Part shown: piece after piece, positions 22,378-32,614 of the stretch | How positions within the stretch are numbered: position 1 is the first letter of the stretch | How the letters are laid out: every line of letters starts with the position of its first letter | Source: Demequina lutea | Lineage (GTDB): Bacteria > Actinomycetota > Actinomycetes > Actinomycetales > Demequinaceae | Assembly: GCF_013409005.1 (NCBI RefSeq) | Contig: NZ_JACBZO010000001.1 | Location: 930,001 to 994,000 of the forward strand | Length of the DNA: 64,000 nt | Reading direction: 5' to 3' | Translations under genes and position numbers: made by a program | The notes under the pieces: model-generated | Databases searched by the model: none | The model's input: only the letters and a program-made list of their open reading frames with translations | Told to the model about the DNA's origin: nothing

Positions 22378-22949
22378 CTTTAGCGGTACGCGTCGTGGAA
22401 CCGTCCGAACTGGGCCGGCTCCAAGAGATTGGCGAACTCACAGCACTTGCCTATCTGGCGGATGGGCTGATCGACAACGCCCACCCCTACGTCCCGCAAT
22501 TGCGTGACGCCTCGGCCCGCGCGGAGCACGCCCTGCTTCTGGCGATCTTCGATGGAGGTGCGGGAGAGGGCAAGATCGTAGGCACGCTCACCCTTGTACC
22601 CCCAGGTTCCAAATTCGCGGAACTTGCTCAGCGCGATGAGTTCGAGCTGAGGATGCTCGCCGTGTCTCCCATGGAACGCGGTCGCGGCATCGGTGGGGAA
22701 CTGACCCGTGCCGCGCTCGACATGGCCGTGGAGCGCGGTGCCCGCCGTGTGGTCCTGTCGACGATGGACACGATGCATGCCGCCCACCGGCTGTATGAGC
22801 GGATCGGCTTCCTGCGGCGCGAGGACCTCGACTGGGTGGTGGTCGACAACCCCGACGGCTCCGTGTCGCAGGTGAACCTGGCCGAAGACCCGAGTTGCGC
22901 CCAGGACGGCGTGAAGCTGCTGGGCTATTCGTGGGAGCCCGCCCAGTAG
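22374..22949 (+). CDS. GNAT family N-acetyltransferase
   Basis: The 191-aa product has the acetyl-CoA pyrophosphate-binding motif VSPMERGRGIGGELTRAA and the following segment RVVLSTMDTMHAAHRLYERIGF, typical of GNAT motif A and B. The substrate is unknown. It overlaps the upstream HhH gene by 4 bp and is 10 bp from gatC, so it belongs to the gat transcription unit. Confidence 0.85.
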   Translation: MTLAVRVVEPSELGRLQEIGELTALAYLADGLIDNAHPYVPQLRDASARAEHALLLAIFDGGAGEGKIVGTLTLVPPGSKFAELAQRDEFELRMLAVSPMERGRGIGGELTRAALDMAVERGARRVVLSTMDTMHAAHRLYERIGFLRREDLDWVVVDNPDGSVSQVNLAEDPSCAQDGVKLLGYSWEPAQ

Positions 22950-22959
22950 ACTCGGGCGC

Positions 22960-23259
22960 ATGTCCACACTCAGCCGCGCAGACGTCGCGCGACTGGCCGC
23001 ACTTGCGCGCATCGACATGACCGACGAGGACCTCGACAGGCTGTCAGGACAACTGGCCGCCATCGTCGACGCCGTCGCGCTCGTGGCCGAAGTCGCGGCC
23101 GCCGACGTCCCCGCCACCTCCCACCCGATCCCCATGAGCAACGTGCACCGCCCCGACGTGGTGCGACCGTCTCTCACTCAGGCCGAGGTGCTCTCTGGGG
23201 CTCCCGACGCCGAGGACGGCCGATTCCGTGTGCCGCGCATCCTGGGGGAGGAAGCATGA
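22960..23259 (+). CDS. gatC: Asp/Glu-tRNA amidotransferase subunit C
   Basis: The 99-aa GatC stabilises the GatA-GatB complex that converts misacylated Glu-tRNA(Gln) or Asp-tRNA(Asn). The sequence ([20 protein letters not shown] at the N-terminus, then [12 protein letters not shown]) fits the family and its usual length. Its stop overlaps the gatA ATG by 4 bp. Confidence 0.95.
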   Translation: MSTLSRADVARLAALARIDMTDEDLDRLSGQLAAIVDAVALVAEVAAADVPATSHPIPMSNVHRPDVVRPSLTQAEVLSGAPDAEDGRFRVPRILGEEA

Positions 23260-24761
23260 CCGACTGGACCCGCTCCACCGCGGTTGAGATGGCCGAGGCC
23301 CTGCGATCGGGGGCTGTTTCCTCCGTGGCGCTCACCCAGGCCCACCTGGATCGCATCGCCGCCGTCGATGGTCCCGTGCACGCATTCCTGCACGTTGACG
23401 CGGAGGGCGCGCTCGCGACCGCCGCAGCAGTGGACGCCGACCGCGCCGCCGGCGTCGACATGCCGTTTCTTGCGGGTGTTCCCGTCGCCGTCAAGGACCT
23501 CGTCGTCACCAAGGGCCTGCCGACCACCGCCGGCTCTCGCATCCTCGAGGGCTGGATTCCTCCTTATGACGCCACGGTGATCACGAAGCTCAAGGCCGCG
23601 CGCATGCCCATTCTTGGCAAGACCAACATGGACGAGTTCGCGATGGGTTCCTCCACCGAGCACAGCGGCTATGGTCCCACGCACAACCCGTGGGACCTGG
23701 ACCGCATCCCCGGTGGCTCTGGCGGCGGATCGGCCGCTGCGATCGCCGCCTTCGAGGCTCCGCTCGCGATCGGCTCGGACACCGGCGGCTCGATCCGCCA
23801 GCCCGCCGCCGTCACCGCCACAGTGGGCGTCAAACCCACCTACGGCGGGGTGAGTCGCTATGGTGCGATCGCCCTCGCGTCTTCCCTCGACCAGCTCGGC
23901 CCGTGCGGCCGCACCGTGGAGGACACCGCGGCGCTGCACGAGGTCATGGGCGGTCACGACCCGATGGACGCCACCAGCCTCGACGAGCCCGTGCCTGCGT
24001 GCCTGGCCGCCGCCCGCGACGGCCGCGAAAACGGACTGGCGGGGGTACGCATCGGCGTGGTGAAGGAGCTTGGCGGCGATGGCTATCAGGCCGGTGTTCG
24101 CCAGCGCTTCGCCGAGTCACTCGATCACCTGCGTGCCTTGGGCGCCGAGATTGTCGAGGTGAGTTGCCCGTCGTTCAAGTACGCGCTCGCCGCGTACTAC
24201 CTGATCCTCCCGTCGGAGGCCTCGAGCAACCTGGCCAAGTTCGACTCGGTGCGCTTCGGCAAGCGCGTCGAGAGGGACACGATCGAGAAGACGATGCTCG
24301 CCACGCGCGCCGAGGGTTTTGGTGACGAGGTCAAGCGCCGCATCATCCTGGGCACCTACGCCCTGTCGGCCGGCTATTACGACGCGTATTACGGCTCGGC
24401 TCAGAAGGTGCGCACGCTCATTCAGCGCGACTTCGCCGCGGCATTCGAACTGGCCGACGTCCTCGTGTCGCCCACGGCTCCCACGACGCCGTTCAAGTTG
24501 GGGGAGAAGCTGAACGACCCGCTGTCGATGTACCTGCAGGACGTCGCGACGATCCCCGTGAACCTCGCGGGGATTCCCGCGATGTCTCTTCCCTCGGGCA
24601 CGGCGCCCGAGGATGGCCTGCCCGTCGGCTTCCAAATCATCGCCCCCGCGCACGAGGACGCCCGCCTGTACCGCGTCGGCGCGGCGCTCGAGAAGGCGCT
24701 TGTCGCGCAATGGGGAGGCTCCTTGGCCTCGCTGGCCCCCGAGCTGGAGGTGACGCGATGA
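23256..24761 (+). CDS. gatA: Asp/Glu-tRNA amidotransferase subunit A
   Basis: This amidase-signature enzyme releases ammonia from glutamine for transamidation. The catalytic Ser-cisSer-Lys set is visible: the lysine in [11 protein letters not shown], and the serines in the signature [13 protein letters not shown] and [13 protein letters not shown]. The 501-aa length is normal. It overlaps both neighbours by 4 bp (ATGA), so gatC-gatA-gatB are translationally coupled. Confidence 0.97.
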   Translation: MTDWTRSTAVEMAEALRSGAVSSVALTQAHLDRIAAVDGPVHAFLHVDAEGALATAAAVDADRAAGVDMPFLAGVPVAVKDLVVTKGLPTTAGSRILEGWIPPYDATVITKLKAARMPILGKTNMDEFAMGSSTEHSGYGPTHNPWDLDRIPGGSGGGSAAAIAAFEAPLAIGSDTGGSIRQPAAVTATVGVKPTYGGVSRYGAIALASSLDQLGPCGRTVEDTAALHEVMGGHDPMDATSLDEPVPACLAAARDGRENGLAGVRIGVVKELGGDGYQAGVRQRFAESLDHLRALGAEIVEVSCPSFKYALAAYYLILPSEASSNLAKFDSVRFGKRVERDTIEKTMLATRAEGFGDEVKRRIILGTYALSAGYYDAYYGSAQKVRTLIQRDFAAAFELADVLVSPTAPTTPFKLGEKLNDPLSMYLQDVATIPVNLAGIPAMSLPSGTAPEDGLPVGFQIIAPAHEDARLYRVGAALEKALVAQWGGSLASLAPELEVTR

Positions 24762-26287
24762 GTGCCGCCGCACACCTCGTCGGTTACGACGACGCGATGG
24801 AGAGCTTCGACCCAGTCTTCGGCATCGAGGTCCACGTCGAACTCAACACCAAGACCAAGATGTTCTGCGGTTGCGAGAACACCTTTGGCAACGAGGCAAA
24901 CACCCAGGTGTGCCCCGTATGTCTCGGTCTACCAGGGTCGATGCCCGTCGTCAACGAGAAGGCGGTCGAGTCGGCCATCCGACTGGGGCTCTCGCTGGGC
25001 TGCTCGATTCGCGAGTCGAGCCGCTTCGCGCGCAAGAACTACTTCTACCCCGACCTGGCGAAGGACTACCAGATCTCCCAGTACGACGAGCCCACCTCGT
25101 ACGAGGGCTCCCTCGACGTCGTGCTCGACGACGGCACGGTCGTGACCATCGGCATCGAGCGCGCGCACATGGAAGAGGATGCGGGCAAGAACACCCACGT
25201 GGGCGGCAGCGGCGGCATCCAGGGTGCGGACTATTCGCTCGTCGACTACAACCGCGGCGGCGTGCCGCTCGTGGAGATCGTCACCAAGCCGATCGAGGGC
25301 ATGGGTATCCGCACCGCCGAGGTCGCCCGCGCGTATGTCGCGACGATCCGCGACATCGTCAGGGCGCTCGGCATCTCCGACGGCCGCATGGAGCAGGGTC
25401 GCCTGCGTGCCGACGTGAACCTGTCGCTGCGCGCCAAGGCCGGGCCGGGCGAGGATCAGAGCGCGATCAAGTTCGGCAAGCGAAGCGAGACCAAGAACGT
25501 CAACTCGTTGCGCGCCGTCGAGCGCTCGATTCACTACGAGGCTGGCCGCCAGGCGGCGCTGTTGCTCGCGGGCGAGCCCGTGGTGCAGGAGACGCGCTTC
25601 TGGCACGAGGACACGTCCTCGACCACGCCGGGTCGCTCCAAGGAGGAGGCCGAGGACTACCGTTACTTCCCCGAGCCCGACCTTCTCCCGGTCGAGCCCT
25701 CGCGCGAGTGGGTCGAGGAGCTCAGGGCCACCATTCCCGAGCACCCGGCCAAGATGCGCGCTCGCCTGCAGGCCGATTGGGGCTTCGCGGACCTCGAAAT
25801 GCGCGACGTCGTAGCGGCCGATGCGCTCGACTTCATCGCCGACACGGTCGCCGCGGGCACCACGCCGCAGGCCGCTCGCAAGTGGTGGATGGGCGAGCTC
25901 GCGCGCGTCGCCAACGAGCGCGACATCAGCCTGGGAGACATGCCGGTGACGCCTGCCGATATTGCCGAACTCCAGGGCCTCATCGACGCCGGAACGATCA
26001 ACGACAAACTCGCGCGCCAGGCCCTCGAGGGCACGCTCGCGGGCGAGGGATCACCCGCCGCAGTCGTGGCGGCCCGTGGACTCGTGGTGGTCTCGGACGA
26101 CTCGGCCCTTGAGGCGGCCGTCGACGAGGCTCTCGCCTCGCAGCCAGAGGTGCTCGACAAGATTCGCGAGGGCAAGCTTCAGGCCGCCGGCGCGATCGTC
26201 GGTGCGGTCATGAAGGCCACCAAGGGCCAGGCCGACGCCGCGCGGGTTCGCGAGATCATCCTGGCAAGGGCGGGCGTCGAGGGCTAA
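24758..26287 (+). CDS. gatB: Asp/Glu-tRNA amidotransferase subunit B
   Basis: GatB binds the tRNA and activates the misacylated amino acid. ATG 24758 overlaps the gatA stop and gives a 509-aa product with [37 protein letters not shown] and [17 protein letters not shown], all hallmarks of the family, plus the C-terminal YqeY-like tail. The stop codon shares one base with the ATG of the deacetylase gene (TAATG). Confidence 0.97.
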   Translation: MSAAAHLVGYDDAMESFDPVFGIEVHVELNTKTKMFCGCENTFGNEANTQVCPVCLGLPGSMPVVNEKAVESAIRLGLSLGCSIRESSRFARKNYFYPDLAKDYQISQYDEPTSYEGSLDVVLDDGTVVTIGIERAHMEEDAGKNTHVGGSGGIQGADYSLVDYNRGGVPLVEIVTKPIEGMGIRTAEVARAYVATIRDIVRALGISDGRMEQGRLRADVNLSLRAKAGPGEDQSAIKFGKRSETKNVNSLRAVERSIHYEAGRQAALLLAGEPVVQETRFWHEDTSSTTPGRSKEEAEDYRYFPEPDLLPVEPSREWVEELRATIPEHPAKMRARLQADWGFADLEMRDVVAADALDFIADTVAAGTTPQAARKWWMGELARVANERDISLGDMPVTPADIAELQGLIDAGTINDKLARQALEGTLAGEGSPAAVVAARGLVVVSDDSALEAAVDEALASQPEVLDKIREGKLQAAGAIVGAVMKATKGQADAARVREIILARAGVEG

Positions 26288-26907
26288 TGGCTCCCGTCAC
26301 CACGCCGGTGAAGGCCGCAGCAGGCGAGGGGCTCGTGTGTGCCCTCACGTTCGATGACGGTCCGAACGGCAAGGACACCGCCGCGCTGCTCGACGCGCTC
26401 CGCGAGCGCGGGATCACGGCGGTGTTTGCGGTCATTGGCGAACAGATTGCCGCACCCGGTGGCGCCGACCTATTGCGACGCACCGTCGCCGAGGGCCACG
26501 TGCTGTGTAACCACTCGACGTCCTTTGCCGACATGGGGAACTGGGGTGCCGACGCCGTGCGTGCGGACATGCAGGCAAACCTGGCCATCATTCGCGAGGC
26601 GCTCGGGGACTCCGACGCACGGGTGCCATTCTGGCGCGCGCCCAACGGCAACTGGGGCGTGACCGCCGGGGTCGCGGTCGAACTTGGAATGCAACCGCTC
26701 GACGTGACCAACGTGATCCAGGACTGGATCGATCAGGACGCGGACCTTCTGGCGGAGCGCCTGAGCGCCGTCATGACTCCCGGCGAACTCGTCTTGGTGC
26801 ACGACGGCGGGGGAGACCGTGCTGGCTCGGTGGCCGCCGCATTGCGCGTAGTCGATGAGAAGTTGGCGCAAGGGTGGCGCTTCACCTTGCCGCTCGGGGC
26901 CGAGTAG
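26287..26907 (+). CDS. Polysaccharide deacetylase family protein
   Basis: The 206-aa protein shows the NodB-domain motif TFDDGPN (catalytic Asp pair), the metal-binding HVLCNHS (H-x4-H type), FWRAPNG, and LVLVHDGGGD near the C-terminus. There is no signal peptide or membrane segment, unlike cell-wall deacetylases, so a cytoplasmic substrate or non-classical location is likely. It is the last gene in the gat unit by overlap; the link to tRNA amidation is probably only transcriptional. Confidence 0.85.
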   Translation: MAPVTTPVKAAAGEGLVCALTFDDGPNGKDTAALLDALRERGITAVFAVIGEQIAAPGGADLLRRTVAEGHVLCNHSTSFADMGNWGADAVRADMQANLAIIREALGDSDARVPFWRAPNGNWGVTAGVAVELGMQPLDVTNVIQDWIDQDADLLAERLSAVMTPGELVLVHDGGGDRAGSVAAALRVVDEKLAQGWRFTLPLGAE

Positions 26908-26933
26908 CCACTCGCAGGGCCGGCGCTAAGCGG

Positions 26934-28136
26934 CTACTTGGGGACGGGCTGGGCGTGCGCGGCGGGGTCCCTCAACAGCGGCAAGAACGCGAGTTCCGCG
27001 GCGCCGACAAGCAGAAGGCGAGAGCCGAGTTGGGCCCGCTCGATGCGCGCGCTCGCCGAGATCTGAGCGAAGGAATCACGGGCGACAGCGGAATCGAGCA
27101 TCTGTGGCGCGGCGGTGTACAGCGAGCCGAGAAATCCGCCGAGAATCACGAGCTCTGGGTTGAAGATCGAGATGAAGTTGCCGATCGCACCTGCTAGGAC
27201 AGTCATCTGTCGCTGGATTTCTGCGCGGACCGTCGGGTTTGCCGCAGCCCGGGAGAGCTCGTCGTCGAGGTCTCGGGGGTCCACCGACTCGCGGCCAAGC
27301 GCAGCCAGCAGCCGCACGAGGCTCACCTCCGTTTCGAGGCAGCCTCGTCGGCCACAGTGGCATTGCTCGCGTCCGCCAGCGACGGCGGTGTGCCCCATCT
27401 CGCCGCCGAAACCGTCCTGGCCCCTGAGGGTGACGCCATCCACGATGGCCCCACCGCCGACCCCGGAAGGAGAGCCGTTGAGGTAGACGAGGTCGCGCAC
27501 TCCTCGCCCGGCGCCGAAGACGGTCTCCGCAATCGTCGCGACGCGGGCGTCGTTCCTTACGACGACGGGCAAATCCAGTGCTGCGGCGAGCATTTCGCCA
27601 AGGGGCTCTTCGGTCCAGTCAAGGTGGACCGCGCGGACGATCGATGAGTCGTCGGAGCGCACGAGCGCGGGAACCGCAACCCCCGCCGCAATCACCCACG
27701 GCGTCGGCTTCGTGTCGCGACGAAGTCTTTCGAGCGCGGAGGTCGCGACCTGGACGGTCTCCGCGACGGAGGGCGTGCCCTTCCAGGGGTGTCGCTCCCG
27801 TTGGTGCACCGTGCCGCCGAGTCCCACAAGGCCGATGACGACGGCGTCGTAATCGGGATTGATGGCGAGGGCGGTCACCTCGGCACGCGGGTAGATGTGA
27901 GGGCTGGGGCGTCCCCGGGAGGAGTGCTCCGCAGGGGCCACCTCCCGCACAAGCTTCAGCTCACTCAACTCCGCGACGAGCGCTCCTACCGTCGAGCGAT
28001 TCAGGCCGCTCAGGCGGGTGAGTTCCGCCCTCGATACTCCAGGGTGATGGTGGGCCGTCGTCAGAATGGTCGACAGATTGTGCCGCCGCGTGGCGTCGAG
28101 ACGACTGCCTCGACCGGGCGCGAGGGTGCGCGCCAT
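26934..28136 (-). CDS. ROK family regulator, probable xylose repressor
   Basis: The 400-aa protein has an N-terminal winged HTH (HHPGVSRAELTRLSGLNRSTVGALVAEL), a ROK sugar-kinase-like domain, and the zinc motif CHCGRRGCLE, so it is a NagC/XylR-type regulator. It is the last gene behind xylF-xylG-xylH, 71 bp after xylH, and the divergent xylA-xylB pair is the likely target together with the transporter. ATG 28136 is preferred by position of the HTH, although no ribosome site is evident. The inducer is inferred to be xylose from context. Confidence 0.82.
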   Translation of the reverse strand: MARTLAPGRGSRLDATRRHNLSTILTTAHHHPGVSRAELTRLSGLNRSTVGALVAELSELKLVREVAPAEHSSRGRPSPHIYPRAEVTALAINPDYDAVVIGLVGLGGTVHQRERHPWKGTPSVAETVQVATSALERLRRDTKPTPWVIAAGVAVPALVRSDDSSIVRAVHLDWTEEPLGEMLAAALDLPVVVRNDARVATIAETVFGAGRGVRDLVYLNGSPSGVGGGAIVDGVTLRGQDGFGGEMGHTAVAGGREQCHCGRRGCLETEVSLVRLLAALGRESVDPRDLDDELSRAAANPTVRAEIQRQMTVLAGAIGNFISIFNPELVILGGFLGSLYTAAPQMLDSAVARDSFAQISASARIERAQLGSRLLLVGAAELAFLPLLRDPAAHAQPVPK

Positions 28137-28207
28137 CGCCGTCGGGGTGTCTTTGTTTACCCCGAATGAGTCGGTGCTCTCGGCGATGGCGCGTTCCTCG
28201 CGTTTGA

Positions 28208-29407
28208 TCAGGACGAGCCGGAGCGACGCCTGTTGATGACGTCGAATGCAACAGCAAAGAGAAGCACGAGGCCCTTCACGACCTGCTGCCATGCGGAGTC
28301 GACGTTCATGATCGACAGGCCCTGGTTGAGCACACCCATCACGAGCGCGCCAATCACGGCGCCGGAGATCTTACCCACACCACCTGAGACGGCTGCTCCA
28401 CCGATGAACACCGATGCGATGGCGTCCAACTCGTACCACGTGCCCGCCGCCGACTGGGCGGCTCCAGCGCGCGACGTCGTGACGATCGCGGCCACCGCGG
28501 CAAGGGTGCCGATGTTCACGAAGATGAAGAAGTCGACCCACTTGGTCTTGACGCCGGACATCATGGCGGCGAAGCGGTTTCCACCCATGGCGTAGATGTG
28601 GCGACCGAACACCGTGCGGTTGAGAACGAACGTGTAGGTCAGCACAAGCACGCCGAGCAGGATGAGCACGTAGGGGGTTCCGTTGTGCTTCGCAAGGAGG
28701 AGCGCGAAGTACAGCATGGCGACCACGACGAGCGCCATCTTCGTGAAGAAGACGGGAGACGACTCGTGGGGAAGGTCCCTGACCATGAGCTTGCGTCGTG
28801 ACGCGAGTTGGCTCACGACGTAGCCAGTCGCTGCGGCCACGCCGATCACGAGGGTCAAGACGTCAAGCTTGTCTGCCTTGCCGAACCACGCGGGCACCCA
28901 GCGAGCGCCGATCGCCACGTAGCTGTTGGGCAGGCCGCCGATGGTGCCGCCCGTCAAGAACACGATGGCGAGACCACGGAAGATGAGCATTCCGGCGAGC
29001 GTCACGATGAACCCAGGTACCTTGACGAACGCCACCCAGAAGCCTTGCCAAGCGCCAACAACTGCGCCGAGCGCGAGCGAGAGCAAGATCGCGACCCACA
29101 CGGGTTGATGCCAATACTGAATGGCGATGGCAGACACGGCGCCGATCATCGCGACGAGCGAGCCGACCGACAGGTCGATGTGTCCGGCGATGATGACCAT
29201 GACCATGCCGATTGCCAGGATGACGACGTAGGCGTTCTGGCTGATCAGGTTGTTCACGTTCGCGGGAAGCAGGAGCTTTCCGTGAGTCGCGACCTGGAAG
29301 AAGAGGACGATCGCGATGAGCGCACCTAAGAGCGCGTAGTCGCGGACGTTAATGTTGAGCGTTTGACGCTTCTTCGGCGTCGCGGTCAAGGTCGGTGCCT
29401 CGGACAT
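28208..29407 (-). CDS. xylH: Sugar ABC transporter permease, xylose type
   Basis: The 399-aa membrane protein has about ten hydrophobic segments and the typical GHIDLSVGSLVAMIGAVSA motif of the RbsC/XylH/MmsB family. It forms the membrane channel of a carbohydrate-uptake-2-type importer. It starts 2 bp after the ATPase stop codon, so the two are coupled. The xylose assignment rests on the divergent xylA-xylB genes; galactose/arabinose permeases are close relatives. Confidence 0.85.
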   Translation of the reverse strand: MSEAPTLTATPKKRQTLNINVRDYALLGALIAIVLFFQVATHGKLLLPANVNNLISQNAYVVILAIGMVMVIIAGHIDLSVGSLVAMIGAVSAIAIQYWHQPVWVAILLSLALGAVVGAWQGFWVAFVKVPGFIVTLAGMLIFRGLAIVFLTGGTIGGLPNSYVAIGARWVPAWFGKADKLDVLTLVIGVAAATGYVVSQLASRRKLMVRDLPHESSPVFFTKMALVVVAMLYFALLLAKHNGTPYVLILLGVLVLTYTFVLNRTVFGRHIYAMGGNRFAAMMSGVKTKWVDFFIFVNIGTLAAVAAIVTTSRAGAAQSAAGTWYELDAIASVFIGGAAVSGGVGKISGAVIGALVMGVLNQGLSIMNVDSAWQQVVKGLVLLFAVAFDVINRRRSGSS

Positions 29408-29409
29408 CT

Positions 29410-30939
29410 CTAGTTTTCTCCCACTGTCATCAGTTGCATGAGTCGTTCTTGAGTCGCCTCTTCACGAGGCAAGTCACCCGTAATGCGGCCCTCGGCGATC
29501 GTGTAGATGCGATCGCTCAGACCGAGTAGCTCGGGAAGTTCCGAGGAGATCACAATGATCGCCTTGCCCTGTGCGGCGAGCTCGTTGATGATTCCGTAGA
29601 TCTCGTATTTTGCGCCCACGTCGACGCCCCGAGTGGGTTCGTCGAGGATGAGAATATCGGGTGCAGTGTTGAGCCATTTTGACAGGACGACCTTCTGCTG
29701 ATTGCCGCCCGAGAGGGTGCCGGTGAAACGCGTCACCGTATCCGTCTTGATGTTGAGCGCTTCCCGGTATTCCTCCGCAACGGCGACTTCACGGTGAAGG
29801 TCGATGACTCCGTACTTGGAGACACCGGCCAGGTTCGCCCCCGTGATGTTCGCCGCGATGGACCAGAGGAGGTTGAGCCCGTAGCGCTTGCGGTCCTCGG
29901 TGACGTACGCGATGCCGTTTGCGATGGCCTCGTCGACCGAACGGGTGAGAATCTGCTCGCCGCGGCGGTACACGGTTCCCGAGATCTTTGTGCCGTATTG
30001 GCGGCCGAAGATGCTCATGGCCAATTCGGTGCGCCCGGCGCCCATGAGGCCGGCAAACCCGACGATCTCGCCCGCGCGGACGAAGAAGGAGGCGTCCTTC
30101 ACGACCTGACGGTGGGTGTCGACCGGGTGGAAGGCGTTCCAGTTTTCCACCCGGAAGATCTCTTCGCCGATGTTCTTGGTGCGTGGCGGGAACAGGTTGT
30201 TCAGCGGGCGGCCGACCATCGACTTGATGAGTCGCCCCTCCGAGTTGTCCTTGTCGTCCATGGTGAAACCATCAACGGTGTGGCCGTCACGGATAACAGT
30301 GATGGTGTCAGCGATCGCCCGGATCTCCGCCAGCTTGTGGGAGATGATGATCGAGGTGATGCCCTCGTCACGAAGTCGCCTGATGAGGTTGAGCAGATGT
30401 GCCGAGTCATCGTCGTTGAGGGCGGCGGTGGGCTCGTCGAGAATGAGAAGTTTGACGTCCTTCGACAGTGCCTTGGCAATCTCGACAAGTTGTTGCTTGC
30501 CGACTCCAAGCTGGAGGACGGGGGTCGTGACCTTGTCACGCAGGCCAACGCGGTCTAGAAGCGTCTTGGCCTGCAGGTTGGTCTCGTGCCAGTCGATGAC
30601 GCCGCGCGATGCGCGTTCATTGCCGAGAAAGATGTTCTCTGCAATCGACAGGTAGGGAGAGAGGGCAAGCTCCTGGTGGATGATGACGATTCCCGCGGCC
30701 TCGGAGTCGTTGATCGACCCGAACTGGGCAGGCTCGCCATCAAACTCAATCTCGCCTTCAAAGTGGCCGTGGGGGTAAACGCCCGAAAGCACCTTCATGA
30801 GGGTGGACTTGCCCGCACCGTTCTCACCGCAAATGCCATGCACCTCGCCACGGGTGACGTCCAAAGACACGCCATCGAGGGCGCGAACGCCCGAAAACTC
30901 CTTGACGATGTCTTTCATCCTCAAGATCACATCAGACAC
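29410..30939 (-). CDS. xylG: Sugar ABC transporter ATP-binding protein, double cassette
   Basis: The 509-aa protein contains two ABC cassettes. The first has Walker A GENGAGKST, a signature-like LGVGKQQLVEIAKAL and Walker B LLILDEPTA; the second has a degenerate Walker A (GLMGAGRTEL), signature LSGGNQQKVVLSKWL and Walker B ILILDEPTRG. This is the standard pattern for RbsA/XylG/MmsA proteins. It energises uptake through the XylH-like permease. Confidence 0.9.
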   Translation of the reverse strand: MSDVILRMKDIVKEFSGVRALDGVSLDVTRGEVHGICGENGAGKSTLMKVLSGVYPHGHFEGEIEFDGEPAQFGSINDSEAAGIVIIHQELALSPYLSIAENIFLGNERASRGVIDWHETNLQAKTLLDRVGLRDKVTTPVLQLGVGKQQLVEIAKALSKDVKLLILDEPTAALNDDDSAHLLNLIRRLRDEGITSIIISHKLAEIRAIADTITVIRDGHTVDGFTMDDKDNSEGRLIKSMVGRPLNNLFPPRTKNIGEEIFRVENWNAFHPVDTHRQVVKDASFFVRAGEIVGFAGLMGAGRTELAMSIFGRQYGTKISGTVYRRGEQILTRSVDEAIANGIAYVTEDRKRYGLNLLWSIAANITGANLAGVSKYGVIDLHREVAVAEEYREALNIKTDTVTRFTGTLSGGNQQKVVLSKWLNTAPDILILDEPTRGVDVGAKYEIYGIINELAAQGKAIIVISSELPELLGLSDRIYTIAEGRITGDLPREEATQERLMQLMTVGEN

Positions 30940-30962
30940 GGTAATCCTTCCTGTCGTAGGAG

Positions 30963-30998
30963 GCGGTGGTGGCCGCCGTTGCCGACTGCCACCACCGC
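30963..30998 (-). terminator. Hairpin between xylF and xylG
   Basis: GCGGTGGTGGC and GCCACCACCGC make a perfect 11-bp stem in the 92-bp gap after the binding-protein gene, with no T-run. Such hairpins commonly protect the binding-protein mRNA end or partly terminate, giving more binding protein than transporter. Confidence 0.6.
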
Positions 30999-31031
30999 AT
31001 CTTTGGTGAGTTTCAGGCCTGAGCCTGAGGA

Positions 31032-32171
31032 CTACAGGCCTACGTCAGAGGCCTTGAGGAAGCCGGAGTCGATCAGCTTGGACTTAACGGTGTCCTTGGT
31101 GACGACCTCGGGGGTGATGAGGTACGAAGGAACAACCTTGACGCCGTTGTTGTACGTCTTGGTGTCGTTCACCTCGGGGGTCTGGCCGGCCATGATGGAC
31201 TTGATCATCATTTCGACGCGCTGGCCGAGAAGACGGGTGTCCTTCCAGACCGTCATGGACTGCACGCCGTCAAGGATGTTCTTGACGGAGGCCTTGTCGC
31301 CATCCTGGCCCGTGAGGAGCGGGAAGTCGGCTGCGGTGTAACCAGCGAGCTGCAGCGACTGCGAGATGCCCTGTGCGAGAGAGTCGTTGGGTGAGAGCAC
31401 CACATCGACCTTCTTGCCACCCGCGTAGAACGACGCGAGACGGTTGTCCATCTCCGACTGAGCGGTGGCAGAGAGCCAACCCTGGATGCCGATGGCCTTC
31501 CAGTCAGCGTCGGTCTTGGGGTTCTTGCCCGAAGGAACAACGAGCTTGCCGCTGTCCACGTACGGGCTCAGGATGTCCCAAGCGCCAGCGAAGAAGTATC
31601 CGGCGTTGTTGTCGTCGGGGCTACCGGCGAAGGGCTCAAGGTTGAACGGGCCCTTGCCATCGGCCAGGCCGAGGGTGTCCACGATGTACTGGCCCTGGAG
31701 CTTGCCCACACCGTAGTTGTCGAACGTTGCGTAGTAGTCAACGTTCGGCGTGCCCAGGATCAGGCGGTCGTACGCGATGACCTTTGCGCCGGCGGTGGCC
31801 GCGGTGTCGAGTACCGGGCCGAGCGTGGTGCCGTCGATCGCCGCGATCACCAGGAAGTTCGCACCGTTGGCGACCATGTTCTGGATCTGCGAGATCTGCT
31901 GGTCGGTCTTGTTGTCTGCGTACTGCAGGTCGACGGTGCAGCCGTCGGCCTGGAGCAGCTTCTGCAAGCCCTCACCATCGTTGATCCACCGCTCGAGCGA
32001 GCGAGTGGGCATTGCGATACCGACGTTGCAGGTGGCCGAGGTGGCCGCCGACGTGGCAGGTGCATTACTGGCGGCCGTCGTGGTGGAGGTGCCACCGGAC
32101 GAACACGCGGCGAGCGACAGCGCCATGGCGCCGATGCCAGCTACAAGCGCGAGCTTGTTCCTTCTCTTCAT
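31032..32171 (-). CDS. xylF: Sugar ABC transporter substrate-binding lipoprotein, xylose type
   Basis: The 379-aa protein begins MKRRNKLALVAGIGAMALSL followed by AACSSGG, a lipoprotein signal with lipobox LAAC, then a Thr/Ser/Ala linker and a type I periplasmic-binding fold (CNVGIAMPTRSLERWINDG at the start of the domain). It matches XylF/ChvE proteins. ATG 32171 is chosen because AAGGAAGGG lies upstream and the signal peptide starts there. A long leader (~230 nt) separates it from the likely promoter at 32419-32446. Confidence 0.88.
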   Translation of the reverse strand: MKRRNKLALVAGIGAMALSLAACSSGGTSTTTAASNAPATSAATSATCNVGIAMPTRSLERWINDGEGLQKLLQADGCTVDLQYADNKTDQQISQIQNMVANGANFLVIAAIDGTTLGPVLDTAATAGAKVIAYDRLILGTPNVDYYATFDNYGVGKLQGQYIVDTLGLADGKGPFNLEPFAGSPDDNNAGYFFAGAWDILSPYVDSGKLVVPSGKNPKTDADWKAIGIQGWLSATAQSEMDNRLASFYAGGKKVDVVLSPNDSLAQGISQSLQLAGYTAADFPLLTGQDGDKASVKNILDGVQSMTVWKDTRLLGQRVEMMIKSIMAGQTPEVNDTKTYNNGVKVVPSYLITPEVVTKDTVKSKLIDSGFLKASDVGL

Positions 32172-32614
32172 GCGCAGAATTCCCTTCCTTGCGTGCCTTG
32201 AGGCACTTTGCGGTTGCGCGAACCCGGAGGCTTGCACGGCGACTACGCCGAACAAGTTCCGGGACGTGAGCGCGATGCGGGCGTGCTCGTGGGGAATTCA
32301 GCAGGCACGTCGATCGCGGCAAACGGTCCGAGGACCGCTAGCGCTATGACACGTTCCATGCCTCACTCCTTTGTCAGGCTCTGCATCGTGAGTTGTCACA
32401 CTAAGTTGACCCCGCAAACATATAACCGGTTCGATGGTCAGTGCAAACCTCAAACGGGCAGGTGTTACACGATCGTGACTATGCTCGATCGGAGAGACCG
32501 GTTTCAATGTGACCCGGTTCACGAGTCACGGCCCGTTTTCGTCTTGACATTGGTCTCGGGCACGATTATGTTTGCAATGGCAACTATTGATCGACGATGA
32601 TCGGAGTCATCATC
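32172..32614. promoter_or_regulatory. Divergent xylF/xylA control region
   Basis: This 443-bp non-coding region holds a minus-strand promoter (TTGCAC 32441-32446, 16 bp, TATATG 32419-32424) and the xylA promoter annotated separately. Three ACCGGTT-like cores lie here: AACCGGTT at 32424-32431 between the minus -35 and -10 boxes, ACCGGTTT at 32497-32504 and CCGGTT at 32514-32519. They are good candidates for operators of the ROK regulator. No coding frame is convincing. Confidence 0.55.
32544..32572 (+). promoter_or_regulatory. xylA promoter, near-consensus
   Basis: TTGACA (32544-32549), a 17-bp spacer and TATGTT (32567-32572) give one of the best sigma-70-type promoters in the window. Transcription would begin near 32579, about 36 nt before the xylA start. 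Confidence 0.75.
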
